DNA of 64,000 nucleotides, taken from JADKBO01 sp965230345. Its GTDB lineage: Bacteria > Bacteroidota > Bacteroidia > Chitinophagales > Saprospiraceae. The notes under the pieces were generated by a model. That model was not told the DNA's origin. It saw nothing but the letters and a program-made list of their open reading frames with translations, and made no database searches. Positions 8,214 through 17,027 of this stretch are shown piece by piece (position 1 is the stretch's first letter; the number at the start of each line of letters is the position of its first letter). The stretch covers positions 620,001 to 684,000 of the forward strand of contig CBDDKR010000001.1 in the NCBI GenBank assembly GCA_965230345.1. Direction: 5' to 3'. The translations under genes were made by a program, and so were the position numbers.

Positions 8214-9410
8214 ATGAAATATTTAGTGATTTTATTGTCTATGTGCGTGTCTTATTTCTCATTAAGCGCACAGGAATTTTATTCGATGAATACAGGAATC
8301 TCAGATAGACTGTTTTCTGTTAACTTTATTAATGATTCTATAGGAACTTCAGTTGGTGAAAATGGAGTGATTATAAAGACAATTGATGGCGGAAGCTCGT
8401 GGGTGCAGCAAAACTCTGGTGTATCCAGTATGCTCAGATCGATAGTCTTTTTAGATACTAACAAAGGGTTTATTGTTGGTGAGAATGGAGTGGTGTTAAA
8501 AACTATTGATGGTGGAAATACTTGGGAAAAAGAACCCTCATTAACAACTGTTGATCTATTGAATATTTCTCATGTTGGAGATTTGATTATAATAACTGGG
8601 AAAGAAGGTTTTATTGCTAGGTCTTCTGATGCAGGTGACTCTTGGAATATTGTAAGTATTGAAACATTTGAAACCTTATATGACCACTCATTCATTGATA
8701 AGTCTACAGGATATATAGTTGGAAATTCCGGTCATATATTTAAAACAATAGATGGAGGCATCACATGGGAGCAGTTGATAAGTGAGACATCCATGAGATT
8801 AATTGATGTTAGTTTCGTGGACTCTGAGAATGGCATTATCGTGGGAGGTAGTTCGGAGTATGATGGAATCATTTTACAAACTAGTGATGGAGGGCTTTCT
8901 TGGGAAAAAAATATTATTCCTAGTATATTCTTGAGTAGCGTTGAATTTGTTAATAATGATTTAGGATACATAATTGGAGGTGATGTGTATCAAAATACTG
9001 CTTCGTTGTTTAAAACAACAGATGGCGGTAGTAATTGGGAATTATTCGAATATAAGGACTTTTCTAGGCAGTATCATTTGTCAATTCCAAGTGAAGATGT
9101 GTTATTTTCATGTGGTTTGGATGGGTCAATATTGAAGAATAAAAAAGTCAACAATACCTCAGATTTAACGGTAGATGACTGTGTCAAGATTTATCCTAAT
9201 CCTACAAGTGCATATTTACATTATTCTAGTGAATGTGGCGATTTTCTTGGTGATATAAATATCCAAATAATTAATTCATGTGGAGCGATACTTCTAAGTC
9301 AAAGAAACACTGAGAAGGTAGATTTATCTAATTTACCAGATGGACTGTATTATTGTAAATTGTATAATGATAGTAAGTCTATTGTTAAAAAAGTGATATT
9401 GAATAAATAG
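8214..9410 (+). CDS. secreted Ycf48-like/BNR beta-propeller with T9SS sorting domain
   Basis: The ATG at 8214, preceded by an A/C-rich leader, starts a clean signal peptide (MKYLVILLSMCVSYFSLSAQ); the in-frame ATG at 8163 would bury it. Residues about 25-310 contain six Ycf48-like repeats with a T-DGG-x-W motif (KTIDGGSSW, KTIDGGNTW, RSSDAGDSW, KTIDGGITW, QTSDGGLSW, KTTDGGSNW). The C-terminal sorting domain begins at YPNP (327-330) and ends with KKVILNK. It is expected on the cell surface or in the medium. Related repeats are common in Bacteroidota T9SS cargo, where function is undetermined; photosystem assembly is not implied. Confidence 0.85.
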   Translation: MKYLVILLSMCVSYFSLSAQEFYSMNTGISDRLFSVNFINDSIGTSVGENGVIIKTIDGGSSWVQQNSGVSSMLRSIVFLDTNKGFIVGENGVVLKTIDGGNTWEKEPSLTTVDLLNISHVGDLIIITGKEGFIARSSDAGDSWNIVSIETFETLYDHSFIDKSTGYIVGNSGHIFKTIDGGITWEQLISETSMRLIDVSFVDSENGIIVGGSSEYDGIILQTSDGGLSWEKNIIPSIFLSSVEFVNNDLGYIIGGDVYQNTASLFKTTDGGSNWELFEYKDFSRQYHLSIPSEDVLFSCGLDGSILKNKKVNNTSDLTVDDCVKIYPNPTSAYLHYSSECGDFLGDINIQIINSCGAILLSQRNTEKVDLSNLPDGLYYCKLYNDSKSIVKKVILNK

Positions 9411-9572
9411 ATGGATTATACTTTTGGGTAGTAGTTTGTTTTAGTAGATTATTCAGTATCTCGGCATTGTGAGTTAAGCTTTTTTTGTATTACTCTTGAA
9501 ACTCCTTCTTACGCAATATTGGTATTTGAAGTTAGTCCTTATAGATCAAGTTATTTTCAGTATCACTAAAAA

Positions 9573-9944
9573 ATGAGAAAGATGAAGGTTACTAAAGAAC
9601 ACAACGAACGTATGGCGAAGCTAACTTTTGCTTCAGTCTATCCACATTATGTGGCGAAAATAGAGAAGAAAGGGAGGACTATTGAAGAACTTCATGAAGT
9701 AATAGAATGGTTAACTGGTTTTACCTCGGATAAGTTATCTGAATTAAGGGATGCCAACGTTACATTTGCTGAATTCTTCGAAGCCGCGAAGTTAAATCCT
9801 AATGCTCACCTGATAAAAGGAGTTATATGTGGATATAGAATTGAGGAGATTGATAATACTCTGACAAAACAAGTGAGATATCTAGATAAGTTAGTAGATG
9901 AACTTGCAAAAGGTCGAAAAATGATCAAAATATTGCGAAGGTGA
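9573..9944 (+). CDS. DUF2200 family protein
   Basis: This is a 123-residue cytosolic protein matching DUF2200 almost along its whole length. The recognisable blocks are LTFASVYPHYVAKIEKKGRT, a helix ending EWLTGF, FFEAAKLNPNAHLIKGVICG, and the C-terminal KQVRYLDKLVDELAKGRKM helix. The family is widespread as single genes and its function is unknown. Starts at 9573 or at the ATG three codons later (9582) are both possible. Confidence 0.88.
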   Translation: MRKMKVTKEHNERMAKLTFASVYPHYVAKIEKKGRTIEELHEVIEWLTGFTSDKLSELRDANVTFAEFFEAAKLNPNAHLIKGVICGYRIEEIDNTLTKQVRYLDKLVDELAKGRKMIKILRR

Positions 9945-10034
9945 TCCATAAAGGAATAAAACCAAAAGACTAGATAGGAAATAAAGATGTACAGGTAATA
10001 CATAACTTCCGTTTTCGCAGTTTAAAATCACATT

Positions 10035-10571
10035 ATGAATCCAATAACTAATTTAATTGAGGAATTGAACAACCAAAATTATTGGGACAAAGAGTTGGTA
10101 TTTAAACGTAATGAATACCTCAAAGTTAAGGGTAGTATAGATACAAATCTTTATCTGGTTGAAGATGGAAGCTTGAGGATATACGTTCTAGATGAATATG
10201 AAGAACATACGATTCGATTTGGATATAAGAATAATCTAATTACGGCTCTTGATTCATTTTTGAATGATCAACCTTCAGATTTTTATATACAAGCCTTAAA
10301 GAAGACAACACTTAAAGTCTTAAGCAAAAAAAAGTTTAAGGATTTTGTGAAATCGATCGATAATGGGAATGAGCAATGGATTGCCGTATTGGAGAATTTT
10401 GTTATTCAGCAGATGGAAAGAGAAAGGGATTTACTTACATCATCACCGTTAGAGAGATATAATCGTGTTTTCCAAAGGAGCCCACAGCTCTTTCAGGAAA
10501 TCCCGAACAAATACATCGCATCATACTTAAGAATGACACCCGAAACTTTATCAAGGATTAAAAAATCTTAA
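10035..10571 (+). CDS. Crp/Fnr-family transcriptional regulator
   Basis: A cyclic-nucleotide-binding-type beta-roll covers about residues 20-115 (YLVEDGSLRIYV, then a FGYKNNLIT stretch), followed by a long helix and a winged HTH ending in IASYLRMTPETLSRIKK. This close is typical of the short (about 180-190 aa) Crp/Fnr proteins of Bacteroidota. The arginine and glutamate that hold cAMP in true CRP are not evident, and no Cys cluster for an Fe-S centre is present, so the ligand is unknown. The DinB-like gene starts 52 bases downstream, suggesting joint control. Confidence 0.85.
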   Translation: MNPITNLIEELNNQNYWDKELVFKRNEYLKVKGSIDTNLYLVEDGSLRIYVLDEYEEHTIRFGYKNNLITALDSFLNDQPSDFYIQALKKTTLKVLSKKKFKDFVKSIDNGNEQWIAVLENFVIQQMERERDLLTSSPLERYNRVFQRSPQLFQEIPNKYIASYLRMTPETLSRIKKS

Positions 10572-10623
10572 TTTCGATCAATTTTTATTTCTGAGATTTA
10601 GTTGAGTTTTGTAGTAAAAAAAT

Positions 10624-11181
10624 ATGGTAGTATCAACAAAAGAATTTCTACAGGATTTACTAGAAATAACTAGAGAAAATTTAAATAAAGCCGAAAGTTT
10701 TAAACTGCTTTCAGAAGAAGTTCTAAATCGCAAGCAGGACTCAGAAAGTTGGAGTGTTTTTGAGTGTATAGAACATCTGAATAGATATGGTGATTTTTAT
10801 ATACCTGAGATTGATAAAAGAATAGAACATTCTACATATAAGCCTAATGCGCATTTCAAAAGTAATTGGTTAGGCAGATACTTGAGCAAATCTGTATCTT
10901 ACGAACAGGAGGGATTAAAAAAAATGAAGACTTTCAAATCGATGAACCCTGTGAATTCCAAATTGACAATTGAAACATTAGACAAGTTTATTGAGCAACA
11001 ACATCAGATTATTGATCTTCTAGATCGGGCGAAAACGATTAACTTAGATAAGACGAAGACGGCCATATCTATATCCAAACTCATTAAGTTAAAATTAGGA
11101 GATACATTTAGAGTAGTCATTTATCATAATAAAAGGCATATTATCCAAGCAGAAAAGAACATTGATTTGATCATGGGTTAA
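10624..11181 (+). CDS. DinB-superfamily protein
   Basis: This is a 185-residue four-helix-bundle protein of the DinB_2 type. The first helix pair ends in WSVFECIEHLNRYGDFY, carrying the first metal-binding His, and the C-terminal helix has IYHNKRHIIQAEKN with the other His residues. The order and spacing fit a divalent-metal site. DinB-like proteins include thiol transferases (for example bacillithiol transferases) and enzymes of unknown activity. A thiol transferase role is only a suggestion here, though a bacillithiol-system gene does occur at 63154. It is probably cotranscribed with the Crp/Fnr gene. Confidence 0.8.
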   Translation: MVVSTKEFLQDLLEITRENLNKAESFKLLSEEVLNRKQDSESWSVFECIEHLNRYGDFYIPEIDKRIEHSTYKPNAHFKSNWLGRYLSKSVSYEQEGLKKMKTFKSMNPVNSKLTIETLDKFIEQQHQIIDLLDRAKTINLDKTKTAISISKLIKLKLGDTFRVVIYHNKRHIIQAEKNIDLIMG

Positions 11182-11367
11182 TATGTAGGCTACAGATCAA
11201 AGCCTTGAGTAACGACTAATCTTAATGTTGTTACTAGAGTAAATAATAAAAGATTTATTGAAACCAATTATCTTGAGGAGATATTATTGTAGAGTAGATG
11301 GTCCCGCATTTTAAGGTTGATTTCACCTTAGATTTGATGAAGGAAGACCAATACTAAAAGCCTCAAA

Positions 11368-12144
11368 ATGAAACATAGAGTCAATATTGGAGTCATAACG
11401 GTCGTAGCATTTATGACATACTTTGGAATAAGTAAATTGTATTTTGGAGAAATCCGTGCATTTCTTGACAGATTTATTGGTCAGCTGGGTGTTAGTCATA
11501 TACTTACTTACGTCATTGTAGGAATTCCAGTTTTAATCGCCTTAATAATCCTTCACGGGAAGAACCAACTCTTCCGAAGCATTGGATTCGAAGCATCAAT
11601 TTCAAGAGCTCTGAAATTTTCATTGTTGTGCACGGTGCCCATGTTACTTGGATATGCGATTGTATTTGATTACAATAGTGATTTCTCAATTAATCATTTG
11701 ATGATTACCGTAATTGCTGCAGCCTTATTTGAAGAAATCTATTTTAGAGGATTCTTATATGGCCAGATTTATCGTTATACGAATTTGGGTTTTATACCTT
11801 CAGTATTAGTTGGAGCGGTTATTTTTGGATTGGTCCATATTTATCAGGGAAATGAATTACATGAGGTAATTGGAGTGTTTCTCGTAACATTCATGGGTGG
11901 AGTTTTGTATGCTTGGGTTTTTACAGAATGGAAGTTTAACCTTTGGGTACCCATCTTTTTGCATTTATTTATGAACTTGTTTTGGGGGCTATTCTCTGCC
12001 GGAAGCAATGCTCTAGGTGGAGTATATTCAAATGTATTTAGAATTATCACGATTGTCTTAATCATTACTTTGACCATTAGATACAAAACCAAAAGAAACA
12101 TAAAGTTGGAAATTAATAGAAGGACTTTGTGGATGAAGAAATAG
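11368..12144 (+). CDS. CPBP-family intramembrane glutamic protease (Abi/Rce1-like)
   Basis: This is a 258-residue integral membrane protein with about seven hydrophobic helices. The three CPBP signatures are present: EExxxR (Glu122, Glu123, Arg127), FxxxH (Phe153, His157) and HxxxN (His199, Asn203), the set that forms the active site in Rce1. It should cleave or bind substrates within the inner membrane; in bacteria these proteins are linked to bacteriocin immunity or protein maturation, but the substrate is not deducible. It is monocistronic, 187 bases after DinB. A decayed second CPBP gene lies at 31416. Confidence 0.87.
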   Translation: MKHRVNIGVITVVAFMTYFGISKLYFGEIRAFLDRFIGQLGVSHILTYVIVGIPVLIALIILHGKNQLFRSIGFEASISRALKFSLLCTVPMLLGYAIVFDYNSDFSINHLMITVIAAALFEEIYFRGFLYGQIYRYTNLGFIPSVLVGAVIFGLVHIYQGNELHEVIGVFLVTFMGGVLYAWVFTEWKFNLWVPIFLHLFMNLFWGLFSAGSNALGGVYSNVFRIITIVLIITLTIRYKTKRNIKLEINRRTLWMKK

Positions 12145-12263
12145 TGGTTTATTTGATCATGATAAACTAAATCAATAATGCAATTCAATAGATTTAAGTT
12201 GAAACTTACTAAAGAAGATGTTGTTATATTGATGTAGTTCTTGTTTTAAAATTTTGTCATAGT

Positions 12264-12641
12264 ATGAATCTCAATCAAATTACCATTCCCTCTCTATCTT
12301 TAGATAAATCTGTGCCATTTTACGAAAAATTAGGATTGAAACTTATTGTCGATTCCATACCCCGATATGCAAGGTTTGTATGTCCAAGTGGCAACTCTAC
12401 ATTTTCAATTCATCAAGTCAATGAAATGCCAAAAGGTGAAGGGGTTTACATCTATTTTGAATGTGAAGATTTAGATCAAAAGATTGTTGAACTTAAGGAA
12501 ATGGGTATAGAATTCGACCTTGAGCCCACGGATCAAAATTGGCTTTGGAGAGAAGCAAGACTTAAGGACTTGGATGGCAACCAATTGGTTTTGTATTTTG
12601 CTGGTGAGAATAGATTAAATCCACCTTGGAGAATTAATTGA
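12264..12641 (+). CDS. VOC-family (glyoxalase/bleomycin-resistance-like) protein
   Basis: This is a 125-residue single VOC module made of two beta-alpha-beta-beta-beta halves. The first half has SLDKSVPFYEKLGLKLI, the second DLDQKIVELKEMGIEF followed by LKDLDGNQLVLYFAGE. The C-terminal Glu of DLDGNxLVLY is in the usual metal-ligand region. No signal peptide, so it is cytosolic. The usual family role is metal-dependent chemistry on, or binding of, small molecules; the substrate is unknown. It stands alone. Confidence 0.85.
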   Translation: MNLNQITIPSLSLDKSVPFYEKLGLKLIVDSIPRYARFVCPSGNSTFSIHQVNEMPKGEGVYIYFECEDLDQKIVELKEMGIEFDLEPTDQNWLWREARLKDLDGNQLVLYFAGENRLNPPWRIN

Positions 12642-12777
12642 TTTGAAAGAATTATGATAGATACCATGCATTAATCCCTAATTTATAATTCATGGAACAA
12701 AGTTGATAAAACAAATTGTTATTTTTGAAGGAGTCCTTTAGTCTTATGATGTATTGAGTATCACAAAAATATATATA

Positions 12778-14283
12778 ATGAAGAATTATCTACTGCTATT
12801 ACTCTTCTCAGGATTTTGTTTTCAACCTATAGCAATTTCTCAGGTTATTACAATCGGTAATGGAGGTGACTACCTCAATCTTGAAGCAGTTGAAAGTGTT
12901 GTAGTTCCTGGTGATACTCTTTTGTTATTAGCGCAGGTTTTTTCTGATGGCGCCCAGTTTTTAGAGAATCTAAATGGTACAGCCTTGTCTCCAATCGTAA
13001 TTATTGCGGAGCATGAACATCAGAGCATTTTTCGAGGAGGAACGGAAGCCATACATTTGATCAATTGTTCTCATATAGAGTTGAATGGATTGATCGTGGA
13101 ACAACAAACGGGGAATGGAATAAATATTGACGATGGAGGAGACTATAGTACGCCTTCTAAACATATTACTGTTCGCAATTGTATTTTTAGAGATATGGAT
13201 GCTGATGGGAATAATGATCTTTTAAAGATGTCAGGTGTAGACAGTTTCTTAATTGAGAAATGTTCTTTTCTCTACGGAGGGAATGGTGGAAGTGGAATTG
13301 ATTTTGTCGGTTGTCATTGGGGAATAGTTCAAGATTGTTACTTTGATGAGCCAGGATCAAGTGGAATTCAGAATAAAGGAGGAAGCCAGTTTATCAGGAT
13401 TCAGCGAAATATATTCAGAAATGTTTCCCAGAGAGCATTAAATCTTGGTGGAAGTACAGGACTTCAGTATTTTCGTCCACCTCTTTCAAATCCAATAAAA
13501 GAAGCTTTTGAAGCTGCTGATCTTGAAGTATTTTCTAATGTGTTTATTGGTTGTTGGGCTCCAATAGCATATGTAGGTTGTGTAAGAGTGAAAGTTTACA
13601 ATAATACGTTTTATCATCCAGAAAATTGGGTCATTCGAATATTGCAAGAGACGACTATTCCAGGATTTTTACCTTGTAGAAATAATGAATTCAGAAACAA
13701 TATAATCAGCGTGTCTCAGGATATGACTGAAGTGAACATTGGACCGAATACGGAATCAGAAAGTTTTATTTTTAGTAATAATTTATGGTACAATTCGAGT
13801 AATAATAGTTGGTCTCCCCAACTTCCAGTATCCGATATAAATCAGGTATTAGAAGATCCTTTGTTTGAAGATGAACTTGCTGAAAATTTTAGATTGCAAT
13901 CAATCAGTCCGGCCATTAATGGAGGTTTGACTTTAGGAATGCCAGAGAAAGATTTTGATCAAGCCTTGTTTCATCAACCTCCTTCAATTGGTGCCTTTGA
14001 AGGAAGAGACGTGGTAAGTAAGACAAATTACCTAAATCTAACCAACGATATTCTAGTCTTGCCCAATCCTTTCTCCAAAAGTATCCAAATAGAAGGTCAA
14101 TTGAGAAATGCTACCATTTGGATTGTTAATCATATGGGATGTACCGTTCTAAATTATGTAAATGTTAATGATGCAGAGCACATCAATCTTGAAGATTTGC
14201 CAAATGGTATTTACTTTTTAATCATTGATAATCCAAAGTTTGGTAAGATGACAACTAAAAGAATTGTAAAACTTAGTAATTGA
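12778..14283 (+). CDS. secreted right-handed parallel beta-helix protein with T9SS sorting domain
   Basis: The ATG at 12778 starts a signal peptide ending AISQ; an upstream TTG at 12754 is less likely. Residues about 25-400 read as beta-helix coils with N/G-rich turns (HITVRNCIFRDM, SFLIEKCSF, IVQDCYFDEPGSSGI, RIQRNIFRNV), as in chondroitinase-B/pectate-lyase-like folds. The sorting domain begins at LPNP (428-431) and ends RIVKLSN. It probably acts on or binds polysaccharides outside the cell; no catalytic residues can be assigned with confidence. The AraC regulator starts 5 bases after its stop codon. Confidence 0.85.
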   Translation: MKNYLLLLLFSGFCFQPIAISQVITIGNGGDYLNLEAVESVVVPGDTLLLLAQVFSDGAQFLENLNGTALSPIVIIAEHEHQSIFRGGTEAIHLINCSHIELNGLIVEQQTGNGINIDDGGDYSTPSKHITVRNCIFRDMDADGNNDLLKMSGVDSFLIEKCSFLYGGNGGSGIDFVGCHWGIVQDCYFDEPGSSGIQNKGGSQFIRIQRNIFRNVSQRALNLGGSTGLQYFRPPLSNPIKEAFEAADLEVFSNVFIGCWAPIAYVGCVRVKVYNNTFYHPENWVIRILQETTIPGFLPCRNNEFRNNIISVSQDMTEVNIGPNTESESFIFSNNLWYNSSNNSWSPQLPVSDINQVLEDPLFEDELAENFRLQSISPAINGGLTLGMPEKDFDQALFHQPPSIGAFEGRDVVSKTNYLNLTNDILVLPNPFSKSIQIEGQLRNATIWIVNHMGCTVLNYVNVNDAEHINLEDLPNGIYFLIIDNPKFGKMTTKRIVKLSN

Positions 14284-14288
14284 ATTTA

Positions 14289-15101
14289 ATGGATTATAGA
14301 ACATATCAACCTAGCCAGGAGCTGGAATCATTGGTTAAGTTTTATTGGACACTCGAGGTGCCATTTGATCCGAAGAATAAAAAGCAACAACTTATTCCAG
14401 ATGGTTGTATCGAAATGACATTTAATTTTGGAGATGGTATTAAGAGGTATGTTTCTGAAAATGATTATATCGTGCATCCATGGGCTATGGTTATGGGGCA
14501 ACGGACAGAGTCATACTACATCGAGCCATTAGGAGATGTAGAATCATTTGCTATTTGTTTTTATCCTCATGGATTCACTAATTTTGTATCTCTTCCACTA
14601 AAAGACCTTGTGGATAAAGAAGTCCCACTTGAAGATCTCTTTGGTAGTGATGAAGCTACTGATTTGGAACAACGTGTGCTTAATGCAGGGGGAACTTCTG
14701 AACGTATTGAAATAATAGAGTCATTTCTTTTGAAAAAGCTTCATGAAAATTCAACCATTGAAAATATAGTTAAAACTGTGGTTGATGAACTTATGAGTAC
14801 CAACGGAGGTACAGCTATAAAAGAAATATTAAAAGGAGATTTATCTAAAAGAAGACAACTTGAAAGAAATTTTAAAAAACAAATTGGTATAAGTCCGAAA
14901 CAATTAGGTAGGGTAGTAAGGTTACAAGCTGCGTTGAAAACAATGCTCAATAATAAAGATAGTCTAACGAACGTAGCCTATGAAAGTGATTATTTTGATC
15001 AAGCACATTTTATTCGAGATTTTAAGAAATTTCTCGGTATGACTCCGAAGGAATTTCTTGGTAATGAAAACATGGTTCTTTCTTCAATCTTTTATAAATA
15101 G
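14289..15101 (+). CDS. AraC-family transcriptional regulator (DUF6597 N-terminus)
   Basis: The ATG at 14289 is preferred over the TTG that overlaps the previous stop. The N-terminal part (about 1-130) begins YRTYQPSQELESLVKFYWTLE and continues LIPDGCIEMTFNFGD, the DUF6597 pattern. The C-terminal AraC domain (about 165-265) holds two HTH motifs and the closing FDQAHFIRDFKKFLGMTPKEF. It is a cytosolic activator or repressor. It lies directly before the exported VOC gene at 15177, the most likely target; coupling to the upstream beta-helix gene is also possible from the 5-base gap. Confidence 0.88.
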   Translation: MDYRTYQPSQELESLVKFYWTLEVPFDPKNKKQQLIPDGCIEMTFNFGDGIKRYVSENDYIVHPWAMVMGQRTESYYIEPLGDVESFAICFYPHGFTNFVSLPLKDLVDKEVPLEDLFGSDEATDLEQRVLNAGGTSERIEIIESFLLKKLHENSTIENIVKTVVDELMSTNGGTAIKEILKGDLSKRRQLERNFKKQIGISPKQLGRVVRLQAALKTMLNNKDSLTNVAYESDYFDQAHFIRDFKKFLGMTPKEFLGNENMVLSSIFYK

Positions 15102-15176
15102 ATACAGCCTGTCGCATTTTTACAATTTCATTTTTTTATAATAGGCTAGCTTTGTTTCATCATTTAATAAAGAAAC

Positions 15177-15671
15177 ATGAACAAAATATTAGTCAGTCTT
15201 ATTGCTGGACTTATGGTCGTGATGTTAAATACTTCTATTGAGTCTGAGGCTAGTTTAGAAAATCAAACAATTACTAAAACCTTAAATCAAAGTAAAAAAG
15301 AGATGAAAAGCTATTTATCAATATTTGAAATTCCAGCAACGGATATGGCAAGGGCAATGTCGTTTTACGAAGGGATTTTAGATGTCAAAATCGAAAAATT
15401 TGAAATGCCTGGAATGGAAATAGGAGTTCTTCCATATGAAGGCCAAATGGTGACTGGAGTAATCATGAAAGGTGAAGGATTTAAGCCTTCGTCTGATGGT
15501 GTTACAATATATCTAAATGGGGGAGATGATCTTCAGGGTATTCTTGACAAAGTTGAAAAGAATGGTGGAAAAATTGTCATGCCTAAAACACCTCATGCCG
15601 ATGAAAGTGGATTCTTCGCTTTGTTCCTTGATTCAGAGGGCAATAAAATGGGACTACATTCTCCTAGTTGA
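15177..15671 (+). CDS. exported VOC-family protein
   Basis: A hydrophobic N-terminus (MNKILVSLIAGLMVVMLNT) looks like a signal peptide. After a polar linker rich in Thr, Asn and Lys, a single VOC module runs from about residue 45 (KSYLSIFEIPATDMARAMSFYEG) to the end (FFALFLDSEGNKMGLHSP). VOC proteins are usually cytosolic, so a periplasmic or envelope location is unusual; if the hydrophobic stretch is not cleaved it would be a membrane anchor. The upstream AraC gene probably regulates it. TAGCTTTG at 15147-15154 matches the -7 consensus and a strong terminator follows at 15697. Confidence 0.75.
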   Translation: MNKILVSLIAGLMVVMLNTSIESEASLENQTITKTLNQSKKEMKSYLSIFEIPATDMARAMSFYEGILDVKIEKFEMPGMEIGVLPYEGQMVTGVIMKGEGFKPSSDGVTIYLNGGDDLQGILDKVEKNGGKIVMPKTPHADESGFFALFLDSEGNKMGLHSPS

Positions 15672-15696
15672 TAACCATGGTATGGTAGCCTAATTG

Positions 15697-15736
15697 AATA
15701 GCAATTCGAATTGTAATCGGATTGCTATTTTTTTTT
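15697..15736 (+). terminator. rho-independent terminator after the exported VOC gene
   Basis: A 12-bp stem (AATAGCAATTCG, 15697-15708, with CGGATTGCTATT, 15718-15729, one T:G pair) has a nine-base loop and is followed by a T tract to 15736. Confidence 0.85.
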
Positions 15737-15809
15737 GATCAGTTGTTAAACAATAAGAAAATGGAAAACATTCGTTGATAGAATAGTGCAATGTTTTATC
15801 GTGTTGAAT

Positions 15810-16943
15810 ATGTTATTAAGCAAAGGGAAAATAGTTCTAATTATTTTAGTTGCATTTACTCAAATTTTTAGTGCTTGTAGTAAATCAAATCGCAATTTCC
15901 AAAACGACATGCCGAAAATCTTATATACATTTCCAGAAGAGAGTGAATTGCATGAAGGTACTTGGCTTCAATGGCCCCACCATTACCAATATGGTCAGAG
16001 TTTTCGAGAAACTATGGATCCTATTTGGGTAGAATTGACTAAAGAGTTGGTGGATAGTGAAAATGTACACATTATCGCTTATGATGAATTGGAGAAAAAT
16101 CGAATATTGGATTTGTTAAAAGAAAGTGAGATTGATACATCCAATGTGGACTTTAAATTATACCCAACTGATGATTTTTGGATTCGTGATAATGGTCCTA
16201 TCTATGTTTATGATCAGAGTGAAAATCTAGTAATACAGGACTGGGGCTTTAACGGGTGGGGCAATAAGGTAGATTTTAAGAACTGCAATAATGTACCTAA
16301 AAGGATTGGAGAAGATCAAGAAAGGGAAGTGATTGACCTTAATTCTACTATGATAAATGAAGGTGGAAGTGTAGAATTAGATGGATATGGTACCCTAATG
16401 GCTTGCAGAAGTTCTATCCTTAATAGCAATAGAAATCCTGGAATGACTCAGAAAGAAGCGGAGCGTATTTTTACGGAATATTTAGGCGCAACACACTTTA
16501 TATGGCTGGATGGTCAACCAGGATTGGAGATAACGGATCAACATATTGATGGTTTTGCTAGATTTGGAAATACTACTACTATAGTAACCATGAGTCCAAG
16601 TGATTTATTGGAATATGATGTCAAACAATCAGATATTGATAAATTGTATGCGGCAACAGATATTGATGGCAATGCCTATACCTTAGTGGTATTACCTCTT
16701 ACAAGTAAGAATGTAGTTACGTCTGCAGGAAAACAACTGGACTATAAAGGATCTTATTGCAATTATTATATTGCTAACACCAAAGTACTTGTTCCTATAT
16801 ACAATGATTCCAATGATAAAATTGCTATGGATATTATACAAGATTTATATCCTGATAGAATGGTAGTTGGGATTGATTTCAGTGATGTATATGAGTATGG
16901 AGGAATGATTCATTGTGTTACACAACAGCAGCCTCAGGAGTAA
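15810..16943 (+). CDS. agmatine deiminase / PAD_porph-family deiminase, predicted lipoprotein
   Basis: The family hydrolyses guanidino groups (agmatine to N-carbamoylputrescine plus ammonia, or peptidyl-arginine). From the ATG at 15810 all catalytic elements are visible: WIRDNGP (Asp127), INEGGS (Glu184), DQHIDGFARF (His245) and the nucleophile in GGMIHCVTQQQP (Cys369). Length after the leader is normal. The N-terminus is a signal sequence with a lipobox-like IFSAC (Cys23) followed by polar residues, so the enzyme is probably an exported lipoprotein, whereas classical agmatine deiminase is cytosolic. The GTG at 15786 is a weaker start. It is convergent with the next gene. Agmatine versus peptide substrate cannot be decided here. 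Confidence 0.85.
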   Translation: MLLSKGKIVLIILVAFTQIFSACSKSNRNFQNDMPKILYTFPEESELHEGTWLQWPHHYQYGQSFRETMDPIWVELTKELVDSENVHIIAYDELEKNRILDLLKESEIDTSNVDFKLYPTDDFWIRDNGPIYVYDQSENLVIQDWGFNGWGNKVDFKNCNNVPKRIGEDQEREVIDLNSTMINEGGSVELDGYGTLMACRSSILNSNRNPGMTQKEAERIFTEYLGATHFIWLDGQPGLEITDQHIDGFARFGNTTTIVTMSPSDLLEYDVKQSDIDKLYAATDIDGNAYTLVVLPLTSKNVVTSAGKQLDYKGSYCNYYIANTKVLVPIYNDSNDKIAMDIIQDLYPDRMVVGIDFSDVYEYGGMIHCVTQQQPQE

Positions 16944-16963
16944 TTGCTAAAATACCATACTAT

Positions 16964-17013
16964 AAATCTTGAAAATCTCATTTTTATTGATTGGGATTTC
17001 ATCTCCAAGATTT
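16964..17013. terminator. probable bidirectional terminator between convergent genes
   Basis: AAATCTTG (16964-16971) pairs with CAAGATTT (17006-17013), and an inner imperfect stem (AAAATCTC with GGGATTT) surrounds a T-rich loop. It lies between the convergent deiminase and beta-helix genes. Confidence 0.5.
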
Positions 17014-17027
17014 AAAGTGGATGAAAA

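Noticed and set aside
12970..13164. Minus-strand open frame inside the beta-helix gene
   Set aside because: Lies wholly within a convincing T9SS gene and shows no domain or ribosome site; a shadow frame.
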